From the NCBI GenBank assembly GCA_003225295.1, contig QHYZ01000050.1:62001-126000 (forward strand): a stretch of 64,000 nt of DNA. Reading direction: 5' to 3'. Position numbers and translations under genes: made by a program. Shown here piece by piece: positions 18,495-25,843 of this stretch. The first letter of the stretch is position 1. Each line of letters begins with the position of its first letter. This DNA comes from Acidobacteriota bacterium. GTDB lineage: Bacteria > Acidobacteriota > Terriglobia > Acidiferrales > UBA7541. The notes under the pieces were generated by a model. That model was not told where the DNA came from and did not search any database. It saw nothing but the letters and a program-made list of their open reading frames with translations.

Positions 18495-19059
18495 TTACTC
18501 AAAGAGGCCGGTACGGAGGGTGCGCCTTCCCAAGATCGGGCTGCAGAAGACCAAGAGCCTGTTCGAAGAGTATTTCTACGCCTTTTTGGTAACCATCAGT
18601 GTGGTTGTTACCATTCTAGGAAAAGCGGGGGGCTTGAGCGGTTACGATGCGATCGTTACGGGCCTGTGGGTGGGGGGCTTCACGTGGTTCGCCTGGCAGG
18701 TGAGTCGCTACCGCAAAGAGCAAACAGGTACGGGCTCGACCGCGAAGTCCGGGCAAGCGGTCCAAGCAGCCCCGCACATGACCAAGAAGCCGCCGCCTCC
18801 GAACATGAAGCCCATGATCGGGCCGCAATGGCCACTGAGAACCCTGCCAAGACCAGCGACGTCCGTACAAAGGCCCCTCAGGCCAGCACCGGAGTCAATG
18901 AAGCCCGCCGAAACGCCGGCTCCGGCCGGCCAGGCCCCGGGGACACCAAGCAATCCGCATAAGCCAGCGTTTGTGTACGAACGGCCCACGCTGCCGGACA
19001 GAAAACCGAAGCTGCCGAATAATTGGCCGGGGCGACCGGACAAAAAGCCAAAACGATGA
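18475..19059 (+). CDS. Unrecognised two-helix membrane protein with Pro-rich tail, coupled to hutI and FTCD
   Basis: 194 residues, no family recognised. Basic N-terminus (1-25), two hydrophobic helices at about 33-50 (EYFYAFLVTISVVVTILG) and 57-75 (DAIVTGLWVGGFTWFAWQV), then about 110 residues rich in Pro, Lys and Ala with little predicted fold and repeated short motifs such as KPPPPN, RPLRP and KPKLP. The start overlaps hutI by 20 bases and the stop shares ATGA with the FTCD start, so translation is coupled on both sides; that is why I regard it as a real gene despite low-complexity composition. Possible role: membrane anchor or small permease accessory of histidine use, which is inference only. 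Confidence 0.7.
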   Translation: MPPNKSNYSKRPVRRVRLPKIGLQKTKSLFEEYFYAFLVTISVVVTILGKAGGLSGYDAIVTGLWVGGFTWFAWQVSRYRKEQTGTGSTAKSGQAVQAAPHMTKKPPPPNMKPMIGPQWPLRTLPRPATSVQRPLRPAPESMKPAETPAPAGQAPGTPSNPHKPAFVYERPTLPDRKPKLPNNWPGRPDKKPKR

Positions 19060-20594
19060 AAAGACTGATCGAGTGTGTGCCCAATTTTTCCGAAGGACGC
19101 GATCCCGCGAAGGTCGATGCCATTGTGGCGGTGATGAGCAGCGTCCCGGGCGTGTACGTGCTGGATCGCGAGATGGACGCCGACCATAACCGCTCGGTGA
19201 TCACCTTGGCGGGCGAGCCGGATGCGGTGGCGGAAGCGGCGATTCTGGGGGCCGGCAAGGCCATGGAACTAATCGACCTGACAAAACACAGCGGGGCGCA
19301 TCCACGCGTGGGGGCGACGGATGTGCTGCCGTTCATACCCATCGATGGCGTGACCATCGAAGATTGCGTGGCGCTGGCGCGGAGGGTGGGCAACGAACTC
19401 TGGAAGCGCTACCGGATACCGGTTTTTTTTTATGAAGCGGCGGCGATGAGGCCGGAGCGCGTAAATCTTGAAAATGTGCGGCGCGGGCAGTTCGAAGGGC
19501 TGCGCGAAGAGTTGAAGAAGAACCATGACCGCCAGCCCGACGTTGGCGAACCGAAGCTGCACCCCACGGCTGGGGTGACCGTGGTTGGCGCGCGAAAGTT
19601 TCTCATCGCTTACAACGTGAATCTCAATACCTCCGATATCAGCATCGCAAACAAAATCGCGAAAACAATTCGGTTTTCATCTGGCGGACTGCGGTATGTG
19701 AAGGCCATGGGCGTGGAGCTGAAAGCGCGCAACCTGGCGCAGGTGTCCATCAACCTGACCGACTTCGAACAGACCGCGATGCACTGCGTGTATGAAATGG
19801 TGAAGCGCGAAGCGGAGCGCTACGGCGTGAGGCCGGTGGGCAGCGAAATCGTCGGACTGGTCCCTAAAAAGGCGATAGAGATGGCGGCGGACTATTTCCT
19901 GCAACTGGAGAACTTCTCTCCCGCGCAGGTATTTGAGAACAAGTTGGCGGCCGCGCTGAGCGGCGCGCCGCTGGGAGTGGCCAAGGACGGAAAGCTGGCA
20001 GGCTTAGCGCGGCCGTTTCTGGACGCGGTGGCAACTCCTTCAGCGACGCCGGGAGGAGGAAGCGTATCGGCGCTAGTGGGAGCGCTGGCGGCAGCCCTGG
20101 GGCAGATGGTGGCGGGGCTTTCGCGGAAAAAGAAATCGCAGGCCGCATTTGTGGATCAGCTCTCGCCAGCACTGGACGAAATGCGAAGCGATGCAGATGA
20201 ACTTGCCGAGGCCATCGACCGTGACGCGGCTTCCTACGACGCCGTGATAGCCGCATTCAAATTACCGCAAGGGGAAGCTGAGGAAGTGCGCCAGCGCGAG
20301 GAAGCCATACAGAGGGCGACAAAAGGCGCGTCAGAGGTGCCGTTACAGGTGGCCGAGCGTACCGTTGCACTTTTCGAACGTTTCGGACAACTGGATGCTA
20401 TCGTTGCCGCATCCATGCGATCAGACTTGCAAGTAGCGCGTTTCATGGCCGAAGCAGGCGCTCGTGGAGCACTGGCCAACGTGGAGATCAACCTCGAGGG
20501 ACTGACGGACGCGGCGTATGTCGCGTCCATGCGCGTGAGGATCGCAGCACTGCGGGAGCGTCTGGGCAATGCGACGCGGGAAACAAAACTGTAG
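19056..20594 (+). CDS. ftcD: Bifunctional glutamate formimidoyltransferase / formimido-THF cyclodeaminase
   Basis: 512 residues. The first about 300 residues are the formiminotransferase (IECVPNFSEGRD at the start, DHNRSVITLAGEP, HSGAHPRVGATDVLPFIPI, and a YNVNLNT strand); the last about 180 are the all-helical cyclodeaminase (FLDAVATPSATPGGGSVSAL). The enzyme moves the formimino group of formiminoglutamate to tetrahydrofolate and then makes 5,10-methenyl-THF and ammonia. The domain fusion is as in animals, and found in various bacteria. It replaces HutF/HutG type endings of the pathway. ATGA overlap with the preceding membrane gene shows coupling. Confidence 0.95.
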   Translation: MKRLIECVPNFSEGRDPAKVDAIVAVMSSVPGVYVLDREMDADHNRSVITLAGEPDAVAEAAILGAGKAMELIDLTKHSGAHPRVGATDVLPFIPIDGVTIEDCVALARRVGNELWKRYRIPVFFYEAAAMRPERVNLENVRRGQFEGLREELKKNHDRQPDVGEPKLHPTAGVTVVGARKFLIAYNVNLNTSDISIANKIAKTIRFSSGGLRYVKAMGVELKARNLAQVSINLTDFEQTAMHCVYEMVKREAERYGVRPVGSEIVGLVPKKAIEMAADYFLQLENFSPAQVFENKLAAALSGAPLGVAKDGKLAGLARPFLDAVATPSATPGGGSVSALVGALAAALGQMVAGLSRKKKSQAAFVDQLSPALDEMRSDADELAEAIDRDAASYDAVIAAFKLPQGEAEEVRQREEAIQRATKGASEVPLQVAERTVALFERFGQLDAIVAASMRSDLQVARFMAEAGARGALANVEINLEGLTDAAYVASMRVRIAALRERLGNATRETKL

Positions 20595-20633
20595 ACTAAG
20601 AGTTCCAGCTGCCCCATTCGAAAGGAGCACGAC

Positions 20634-21692
20634 GTGAAACTGAGATCGAATACAGGTCCGATGCAGACGCGGCCAAGGTCAACGATCCGCAGACAGGTGG
20701 CCGCCGGCATTTTGGTGGCGCTGTCCCTGGCAATGCCGAAGCCTGCGCGGGCAGGGCGCCTTGGCGCGGACATCATCGCGCTCTTCCCCAAGGAGATCGG
20801 TGAATTTGCCTACGCCGACCTGAAAAAGGCGCGCTCGCTCAAATGGTTTTCGCAATTGCAAGAGCAGATGCTCCCTGACCGCTTCCGGCAATTCGAGAAA
20901 TTCCTGGCCTCGGCAGGAGTTGATCCGAATTCGCAAGTCGATGAACTTGCATGGGGGCTGGTCGCGGAGGGGTTGAGCGCGAAAACCGAAGGTGCGGGCT
21001 CGCCCGACGTTCCCACCGGAGAAGAGATCGTCGGCATAGCACTCGGGACTTACAATCCGAATTCGACGGAGGCGTTCTTCAAACAGCAAAAGCTTCCGAC
21101 CTTCAAAGCGCGCGGTTATACGCTCTATGCGTTCGGTACCGGTTCGGGATCGAACGATTTGTTCTTCTTTTTTATCGATTCGAACACCGCGGCGTTTGGC
21201 CATCGCGCCATCCTCGAAAAGATGATCGAGGTGCGTTTTGGCAGTGAGGAAGGCCTGCTGCGCAACGACAAACTCTTCCCGCTGATCAATGAAGCGAACG
21301 GCAGCGGCGTGGTCTGGGCGGTGCTGAATCCCGCTTACACGCGGTTGGCGATGCAGCAGCTGGCACCGGAAGTGGGACAGTTCCCTGAAGCGGCGAAGCT
21401 CGTGGCACGGATGCAGAACATGATTATCAACGTGGACGCGAGCAGCGGCATCGAAGGAAAGTTCCAGGCCGTGTGCGGATCGACCGAAGATGCGAACGCG
21501 CTTGGCCAGTTGCTGCAGGCGGGGTTTCTCTACAAACGATATCAGGCGCAGAAGGATAATCCGGATCTGGCGCAACTGCTCGATCAGGCGCGTGTGACGC
21601 CCGCCGGTGATCGTGTGACGCTGCGGATGTCACTCAGCGACGACCAGATGGCCTCGCTCATCCGAAAAAACACGTTCGCGCTGAAGATGTAG
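20634..21692 (+). CDS. Secreted protein of unknown function
   Basis: 352 residues, GTG start with AAAGGAG 8 bases before it. Signal peptide: basic region with RRQ, hydrophobic AAGILVALSLAM, likely cleavage after ARA near residue 40. The mature part has the pattern AYADLKKARSLKWFSQLQEQMLP, later TVNPNS-like NPNSTEAFFKQQK and FGHRAILEKMIEVRFG, with alternating strands and helices; this resembles the DUF3352-like or lipoprotein-type repeats found in Acidobacteria, but I do not recognise a named family. It follows FTCD by 39 bases and could be co-transcribed; a strong terminator follows. Confidence 0.8.
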   Translation: MKLRSNTGPMQTRPRSTIRRQVAAGILVALSLAMPKPARAGRLGADIIALFPKEIGEFAYADLKKARSLKWFSQLQEQMLPDRFRQFEKFLASAGVDPNSQVDELAWGLVAEGLSAKTEGAGSPDVPTGEEIVGIALGTYNPNSTEAFFKQQKLPTFKARGYTLYAFGTGSGSNDLFFFFIDSNTAAFGHRAILEKMIEVRFGSEEGLLRNDKLFPLINEANGSGVVWAVLNPAYTRLAMQQLAPEVGQFPEAAKLVARMQNMIINVDASSGIEGKFQAVCGSTEDANALGQLLQAGFLYKRYQAQKDNPDLAQLLDQARVTPAGDRVTLRMSLSDDQMASLIRKNTFALKM

Positions 21693-21718
21693 GGCCCTGA
21701 AAACAAAACGGCGTAAAG

Positions 21719-21757
21719 GAAAAGCCAGACGGCGGTGGCGGTTGGCTTTTTTCTTTC
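21719..21757. terminator. Bidirectional rho-independent terminator
   Basis: AAAAGCCA (21721-21728) pairs with TGGCTTTT (21744-21751) around a 15-base loop; the plus strand continues with TTCTTT and the minus strand leaves with TTTTCCTTT. It lies between the secreted protein gene and the convergent RsbW-like gene, so it can stop transcription from both sides. Confidence 0.8.
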
Positions 21758-21767
21758 TGAACAACGC

Positions 21768-22190
21768 TTATATTTTGCGCGCGGCCTGGCCGATATACTT
21801 TGTCAAACGAGTGACCCCTGCCCCACGGTGCGTTTCGTACTGCACGCGGTCGAAACCGGCGAAAACGACCTGGATGGATCCCGTGCCGTGCGCGGCAAAC
21901 CCCGCGGTGGCATCGAGGCCCACCGCGGGAGGGTCATCGCCTAGATGAGGTAGAGCGACCTCAATGCGATCGGAAAAGCGCGTGAATGCGATTTCCAGCT
22001 GAGGATGATCTGCCGTCAGATGTTCGAAAGCTTCCGAGCAGACAGCGATGACGGCGGATTGCAATCGAGCGATGGCCTCGTTCTCAAGTCCCGCCTCGTC
22101 GGCGAGATAGCGGACCACGCCTCCGGCCGCGGCCGCCAGGCGGGCGTCCGCATCGATTTGCAGGTGCAGGCTTCTCGCTTCAGTGACCAC
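21768..22190 (-). CDS. Anti-sigma factor/RsbW-like ATPase-fold protein
   Basis: 140 residues, GTG start. The chain has the order of a short GHKL (HATPase_c_2) domain: N-terminal strand SLHLQIDADARLAAAAGGVV, helix with ARLQSAVIAVCSEAFEHL where the N-box Glu/Asn would sit, strands QLEIAFTRFSDRIEVALPHLGD, and the C-terminal RGAGVTRLTKYIGQ, similar to the last helix of RsbW-like kinases. The N-box is degenerate (CSEAFEHL; no clear Asn) so ATP binding is doubtful. Starts inside the 3' end of an upstream zinc-ribbon gene (11-base overlap). Prediction of an anti-sigma or switch role is inference from fold resemblance. Confidence 0.6.
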   Translation of the reverse strand: MVTEARSLHLQIDADARLAAAAGGVVRYLADEAGLENEAIARLQSAVIAVCSEAFEHLTADHPQLEIAFTRFSDRIEVALPHLGDDPPAVGLDATAGFAAHGTGSIQVVFAGFDRVQYETHRGAGVTRLTKYIGQAARKI

Positions 22191-22359
22191 GGCTGGTGGC
22201 CAGAGAGACGTCGCAGGCTTCCCGGCAATCCGGGCAATAGTAGAGACCGTCTGTGCAAAGACGCACGTTTAACTGGCCCTTGCAAATGGTGCAGTACCGT
22301 TCGCAGGTGCACCGATCTTCCGGCATATCGCATTGCGCACAATGGGTCGGACCTTGCAT
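22180..22359 (-). CDS. Small ten-cysteine zinc-ribbon protein
   Basis: 59 residues: ATG at 22359, TGA at 22182-22180, and a good ribosome binding site GGAGAGG at 22366-22372. Ten cysteines at 7, 10, 17, 19, 23, 26, 35, 42, 45 and 49 form CxxC knuckles (CAQC, CTC, CTIC, CPDC), enough for two zinc sites. Its stop overlaps the start of the RsbW-like gene by 11 bases, so the two are translationally coupled. The size makes it easy to miss in automated annotation. Likely a redox- or metal-sensing or protein-binding partner of the downstream protein (inference, as in zinc-containing anti-sigma factors). Confidence 0.75.
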   Translation of the reverse strand: MQGPTHCAQCDMPEDRCTCERYCTICKGQLNVRLCTDGLYYCPDCREACDVSLATSRGH

Positions 22360-22470
22360 AAGGGCCTCTCCGCAAAACTCTACCTGACGATGGGAGGCCG
22401 CGGCAAGGTGAAGCTGCGAACGGTGCGCGAGTCACGCACCTCGGCAGGAAAACGGTTCGCTCCGGGCAGC

Positions 22471-22781
22471 TAGTGTCTCAGAAAGGTTTCACGCGGCTAA
22501 CCAACGCTTTCGCAAGAAAGTTGCGAATCATGCTTTCATGGTTGCGCTCCACTTTATGCATTATCATTTCGGCCGGATACGCAGGACGCCGAGGGTTACA
22601 CCAAGGCCAATCGTCTGGAAAGACCCGTTAGTATTTGGTGTTCTGTGGCTCACAAGAAGTTTTCTGTGGTTCGTTCTCGACTCCTTCTGGCTGCCGTAAG
22701 GCATTTTTACCATCCCACCGTTGAACCGCCGCAGAGTATTTACGGATGTCTGAATGGATTCATTTTCACACTGAGACACTA
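22471..22781. mobile_element. Small inverted-repeat element (MITE-like)
   Basis: TAGTGTCTCAG at 22471-22481 and its exact reverse complement CTGAGACACTA at 22771-22781 bound 311 bases that hold no convincing gene. Both ends begin/finish with TA, the duplication expected for IS630/Tc1-type insertion. It sits between the zinc-ribbon gene and the gcvT promoter. It could be a MITE or a decayed insertion sequence; an 11-base match is short, so a chance pair is possible. Confidence 0.45.
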
Positions 22782-22798
22782 CCTTGGGGCGGGCTTCT

Positions 22799-22827
22799 TT
22801 GACCCGTTGGAGAGCGCGTGCTAGTAT
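22799..22827 (+). promoter_or_regulatory. Promoter of the gcv operon
   Basis: TTGACC (22799-22804), 17-base spacer, TAGTAT (22822-22827), with TGC just before the -10 (extended -10). The start site would be near 22834, giving a leader of about 11 bases to the ATG at 22845. There is no room for, and no sign of, a glycine riboswitch between this promoter and gcvT. Confidence 0.7.
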
Positions 22828-22844
22828 CGATTTCTGCTTGAGCC

Positions 22845-24029
22845 ATGGGAATGGAATCCGCCGCAACTCCTCACAAGAGCGAGCTTCGTAAGACGCCGCT
22901 GAACGGATTGCACCGCCGCCTTGGCGCAAAGATGGTCAATTTCGGCGGCTGGGATATGCCGGTCGAATATCCATCAAGCGGCGGACTGATTGCGGAACAC
23001 CGGGCGGTACGCGGGAGCGTGGGCGTTTTCGACGTCAGCCACATGGGAGACATTCGCATCCGCAGCGGCGGGAAGCCCGGCGGGGCGCTCGCCGCGGTGC
23101 AGCACATCAGCATGAACGATGCGTCGAAGCTGGCCATCGGCCAGGCGCACTATTCGGCGATGCTCTATCCCCAAGGAACGTTTGTGGATGACGTGATCGT
23201 GCACCGCCTGAGCGAAGATGGTTTTCTGCTGGTGATCAATGCCGGCACGCGTGAGAAAGACATCAACTGGGTGCGCGAGAACACCAAGAGTTTCGACTGC
23301 GTGGTCGAGGAGTTGAGCGACGCCTACACGCAATTGGCGATCCAAGGACCGCAGGCTGTCAATCTCTTGCAGCAGCTGACCGACGCGGAATTGAGCACTA
23401 TCAAGAATTACTGGTTCATGCCTGCAACGGTCTGCGGGCTGAAGAACACCCTGATCGCGCGCACCGGATACACCGGCGAGGATGGCTTTGAGATTTACGT
23501 GCCTTCCGATGTGGCCACCAGCGAGAAGGTCTGGAACCAGGTGATGGAAGCAGGGCGCGAATTCGCAGTCGTTCCCTGCGGCCTGGGATGTCGGAATACG
23601 CTGCGGCTGGAATCGAAGATGGCGTTGTACGGGCACGAGATCAGCGAAAAGATCAATGTGTGGGAAGCCGCGCTGGATCGCTACTGCAAGATGGAAAAGG
23701 GCGATTTCTTGGGACGCGCGGCGCTGGAGCAGGCGAGAGCGGCGGGATTACGGCGCACCCTGGTGGGGATCGAAATGATCGACCGCGGAATTGCGCGCGA
23801 CGAATATTGCTGCTGCAATGAAGCGGGCGATGCCATCGGCGTGGTGACCAGCGGCTCGCCTTCGCCTACGCTAGGAAAAAACATTGCGCTTGCTTATGTG
23901 CCGCCGGCGTATTCGACCGTTGGCACCGTTTTGTACGTGGAAATTCGCGGGCGAAAGTGTAAGGCGCTGGTGGTCCCGACGCCGTTTTACAAGCGGCCGA
24001 AGAAAACCGCGCTTCAACAAGTGTCCTGA
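22845..24029 (+). CDS. gcvT: Glycine cleavage system T protein (aminomethyltransferase)
   Basis: 394 residues. It takes the methylamine group from lipoyl-GcvH and makes 5,10-methylene-THF plus ammonia. Markers: LNGLHRRLGAKMVNFGGWDMPVEY at the start (key Gly-Gly-Trp-Asp-Met), GVFDVSHMG, the folate-binding Asp in TGYTGEDGFEIYVP, GLGCRNTLRLESKMALYGHE and the C-terminal barrel VTSGSPSPTLGKNIALAYV. Normal length. First gene of gcvT-gcvH-gcvPA-gcvPB; an ATG 6 bases further in is an alternative start. Confidence 0.96.
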   Translation: MGMESAATPHKSELRKTPLNGLHRRLGAKMVNFGGWDMPVEYPSSGGLIAEHRAVRGSVGVFDVSHMGDIRIRSGGKPGGALAAVQHISMNDASKLAIGQAHYSAMLYPQGTFVDDVIVHRLSEDGFLLVINAGTREKDINWVRENTKSFDCVVEELSDAYTQLAIQGPQAVNLLQQLTDAELSTIKNYWFMPATVCGLKNTLIARTGYTGEDGFEIYVPSDVATSEKVWNQVMEAGREFAVVPCGLGCRNTLRLESKMALYGHEISEKINVWEAALDRYCKMEKGDFLGRAALEQARAAGLRRTLVGIEMIDRGIARDEYCCCNEAGDAIGVVTSGSPSPTLGKNIALAYVPPAYSTVGTVLYVEIRGRKCKALVVPTPFYKRPKKTALQQVS

Positions 24030-24061
24030 GGGTCTCTCGAGCGATTCCAAGGAGTGGGCTG

Positions 24062-24463
24062 ATGGCATATCCGAAGAACTACCGCTACACGAAAGAACAT
24101 GAATGGATCAACGTGGAGGGCGGACTGGCGACCATCGGGATCACCGACTACGCGCAACACGAACTGGGGGACGTAGTCTTCGTCGAACTGCCCAAGCCCG
24201 GAGCGAAAATCGAACTCGGAAAGTCCTTTGGTACGGTCGAGTCCGTCAAGGCCGTCAGCGAGATTTACGCGCCGGCGGCAGGCGAGGTGATCGAAGCCAA
24301 TGGCGAACTTCAGAATACCCCCGAGAAAATCAATACCGATCCGCACGGCGCCGCGTGGTTGATCAAGGTGCGCCTCACGAACGCCGCCGAGCTCAGTGGG
24401 CTGATGGACGCGTCTGCCTACGAAGCCTACATCGCGGCCAGCGGTAAGGAAGCCTCGGCCTGA
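24062..24463 (+). CDS. gcvH: Glycine cleavage system H protein
   Basis: 133 residues, the lipoyl carrier of the glycine cleavage complex. The lipoylation lysine is Lys63 in ESVKAVSE, preceded by GDVVFVELPKPG and followed by APAAGEVIEANGEL, the usual barrel-sandwich order; HEWI near the start is also diagnostic. The stop (TGA) overlaps the start of gcvPA by one base (TGATG). Lipoylation genes and dihydrolipoamide dehydrogenase are not in the window. Confidence 0.97.
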   Translation: MAYPKNYRYTKEHEWINVEGGLATIGITDYAQHELGDVVFVELPKPGAKIELGKSFGTVESVKAVSEIYAPAAGEVIEANGELQNTPEKINTDPHGAAWLIKVRLTNAAELSGLMDASAYEAYIAASGKEASA

Positions 24464-25809
24464 TGCGCTACCTCCCGAAGAGCCCAGCCGAGCGGCAAGA
24501 GATGCTCGCCGCCATCGGCGCAAAATCCATCGAAGAACTGTTTTCCAGTATTCCCGATCGTTTTCGCTTGCGCGCAACACTGGACATTCCCGGACCGTAT
24601 TCGGAAGCCGAAGTCATCCAGTATTTCAAGGACCGCGCCGCGGAAAATTCGAAGGGGTACACGAGCTTTCTCGGCGCGGGCGTGTACAACCATCTCCGCT
24701 CGGTGGTGACGGACGCGATCATTCAGCGCGGAGAATTCCTCACCTCCTACACACCCTATCAGGCGGAAATCACGCAGGGCACGCTGCAGGCGATCTTCGA
24801 GTTTCAAACGTTGATGTGCCAGCTCACCGGGCAGGAAGTGGCAAACGCGTCGATGTACGATGGTTCGACGGCAACGACGGAAGCCGTGCTGATGGCGGAG
24901 CGCCTGACGGGCCGACAACGCGTCCTGGTGGCTCGATCGGTGCACCCGGAGTACCGCGAGGTGCTGAAGACCTACGCGAAAAATTCAGGTTTGCGCGTGG
25001 AGGAGATTCCGTTTACCGCCAGCGGGACGGTCGATGCGAACGCGTTGCAGGCAGCGGTGAAAGATGACGTTGCCGCTGTCGTCGTGCAATCACCGAACTT
25101 TTTTGGAGTGATCGAATCGTACGCGCCGCTTGTGGATGTCACGCACACGGCTGGTGCGATGTTTGTAGTTGCGATTGCGGAAGGTGTTTCCCTCGGACTC
25201 GTTCGACCACCCGCAGAAGCCGACATCGTAGCGATGGAAGGCCAGAGTTTCGGACTGCCACCGAGTTACGGCGGACCCTTCGCCGGCGTGATTGCTTCGC
25301 GGGATAGGTTCGTGCGGCAAATGCCCGGACGGCTCGCGGGACAAACCACCGATTCCGAGGGTCAGCGCGGCTTTGTGCTGACGCTCGCGACGCGCGAGCA
25401 GCATATCCGACGCGAGAAAGCCACCTCCAACATTTGCACCAACCAGGCGCTCTGCGCGCTCGCGGCTACGGTGCACCTGGCGCTCCTCGGCAAGGAAGGC
25501 TTGCGCGAGATGGCGGAGCAGAACCTGTCCAAGGCGCAGTTCGCGCTTTCCGAGCTGCTGAAGATTCCCGGCGTCCGGCGCACATTCGATGCGCCGTTTT
25601 TCAACGAGTTCACGGTCGAGCTGCCGCGCTCGGTAAAGATAGTCAATGGCCACCTTTTGCGCGACAAAATCATCGGGCCGCTCGCCCTGGGCACGCCGTA
25701 TCCGCAACTGACCAAGCATGCGCTGGTGTGCGTCACGGAAACCACCACGCGCGCGGAAATTGAGCGATTCGCGAACGCCCTGAAACTCGCGCTCGAGCGG
25801 CCGATTTGA
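24463..25809 (+). CDS. gcvPA: Glycine dehydrogenase (decarboxylating) subunit 1
   Basis: 448 residues, the N-terminal half of the P protein in the split (two-subunit) form. MRYLPKSPAERQEMLAAIG is the classical start; NASMYDGSTATTEA and the GQSFGLPPSYGGPFAG segment are family signatures. It lacks the PLP lysine, which is on subunit 2, and forms an alpha2beta2 tetramer with it. Translation is coupled to gcvH by a one-base stop/start overlap. Confidence 0.96.
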   Translation: MRYLPKSPAERQEMLAAIGAKSIEELFSSIPDRFRLRATLDIPGPYSEAEVIQYFKDRAAENSKGYTSFLGAGVYNHLRSVVTDAIIQRGEFLTSYTPYQAEITQGTLQAIFEFQTLMCQLTGQEVANASMYDGSTATTEAVLMAERLTGRQRVLVARSVHPEYREVLKTYAKNSGLRVEEIPFTASGTVDANALQAAVKDDVAAVVVQSPNFFGVIESYAPLVDVTHTAGAMFVVAIAEGVSLGLVRPPAEADIVAMEGQSFGLPPSYGGPFAGVIASRDRFVRQMPGRLAGQTTDSEGQRGFVLTLATREQHIRREKATSNICTNQALCALAATVHLALLGKEGLREMAEQNLSKAQFALSELLKIPGVRRTFDAPFFNEFTVELPRSVKIVNGHLLRDKIIGPLALGTPYPQLTKHALVCVTETTTRAEIERFANALKLALERPI

Positions 25810-25843
25810 GAGAACGTATTCTTCCACAATGTAGAACAGGGAA

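Noticed and set aside
22782-22844. Glycine riboswitch before gcvT
   Set aside because: Only about 11 bases lie between the predicted transcript start and the ATG; no aptamer core is possible or visible.
22564-22929. 121-residue minus-strand frame inside the inverted-repeat element and gcvT start
   Set aside because: It runs opposite to gcvT through its start and promoter, has no motif or ribosome binding site, and looks like chance coding.
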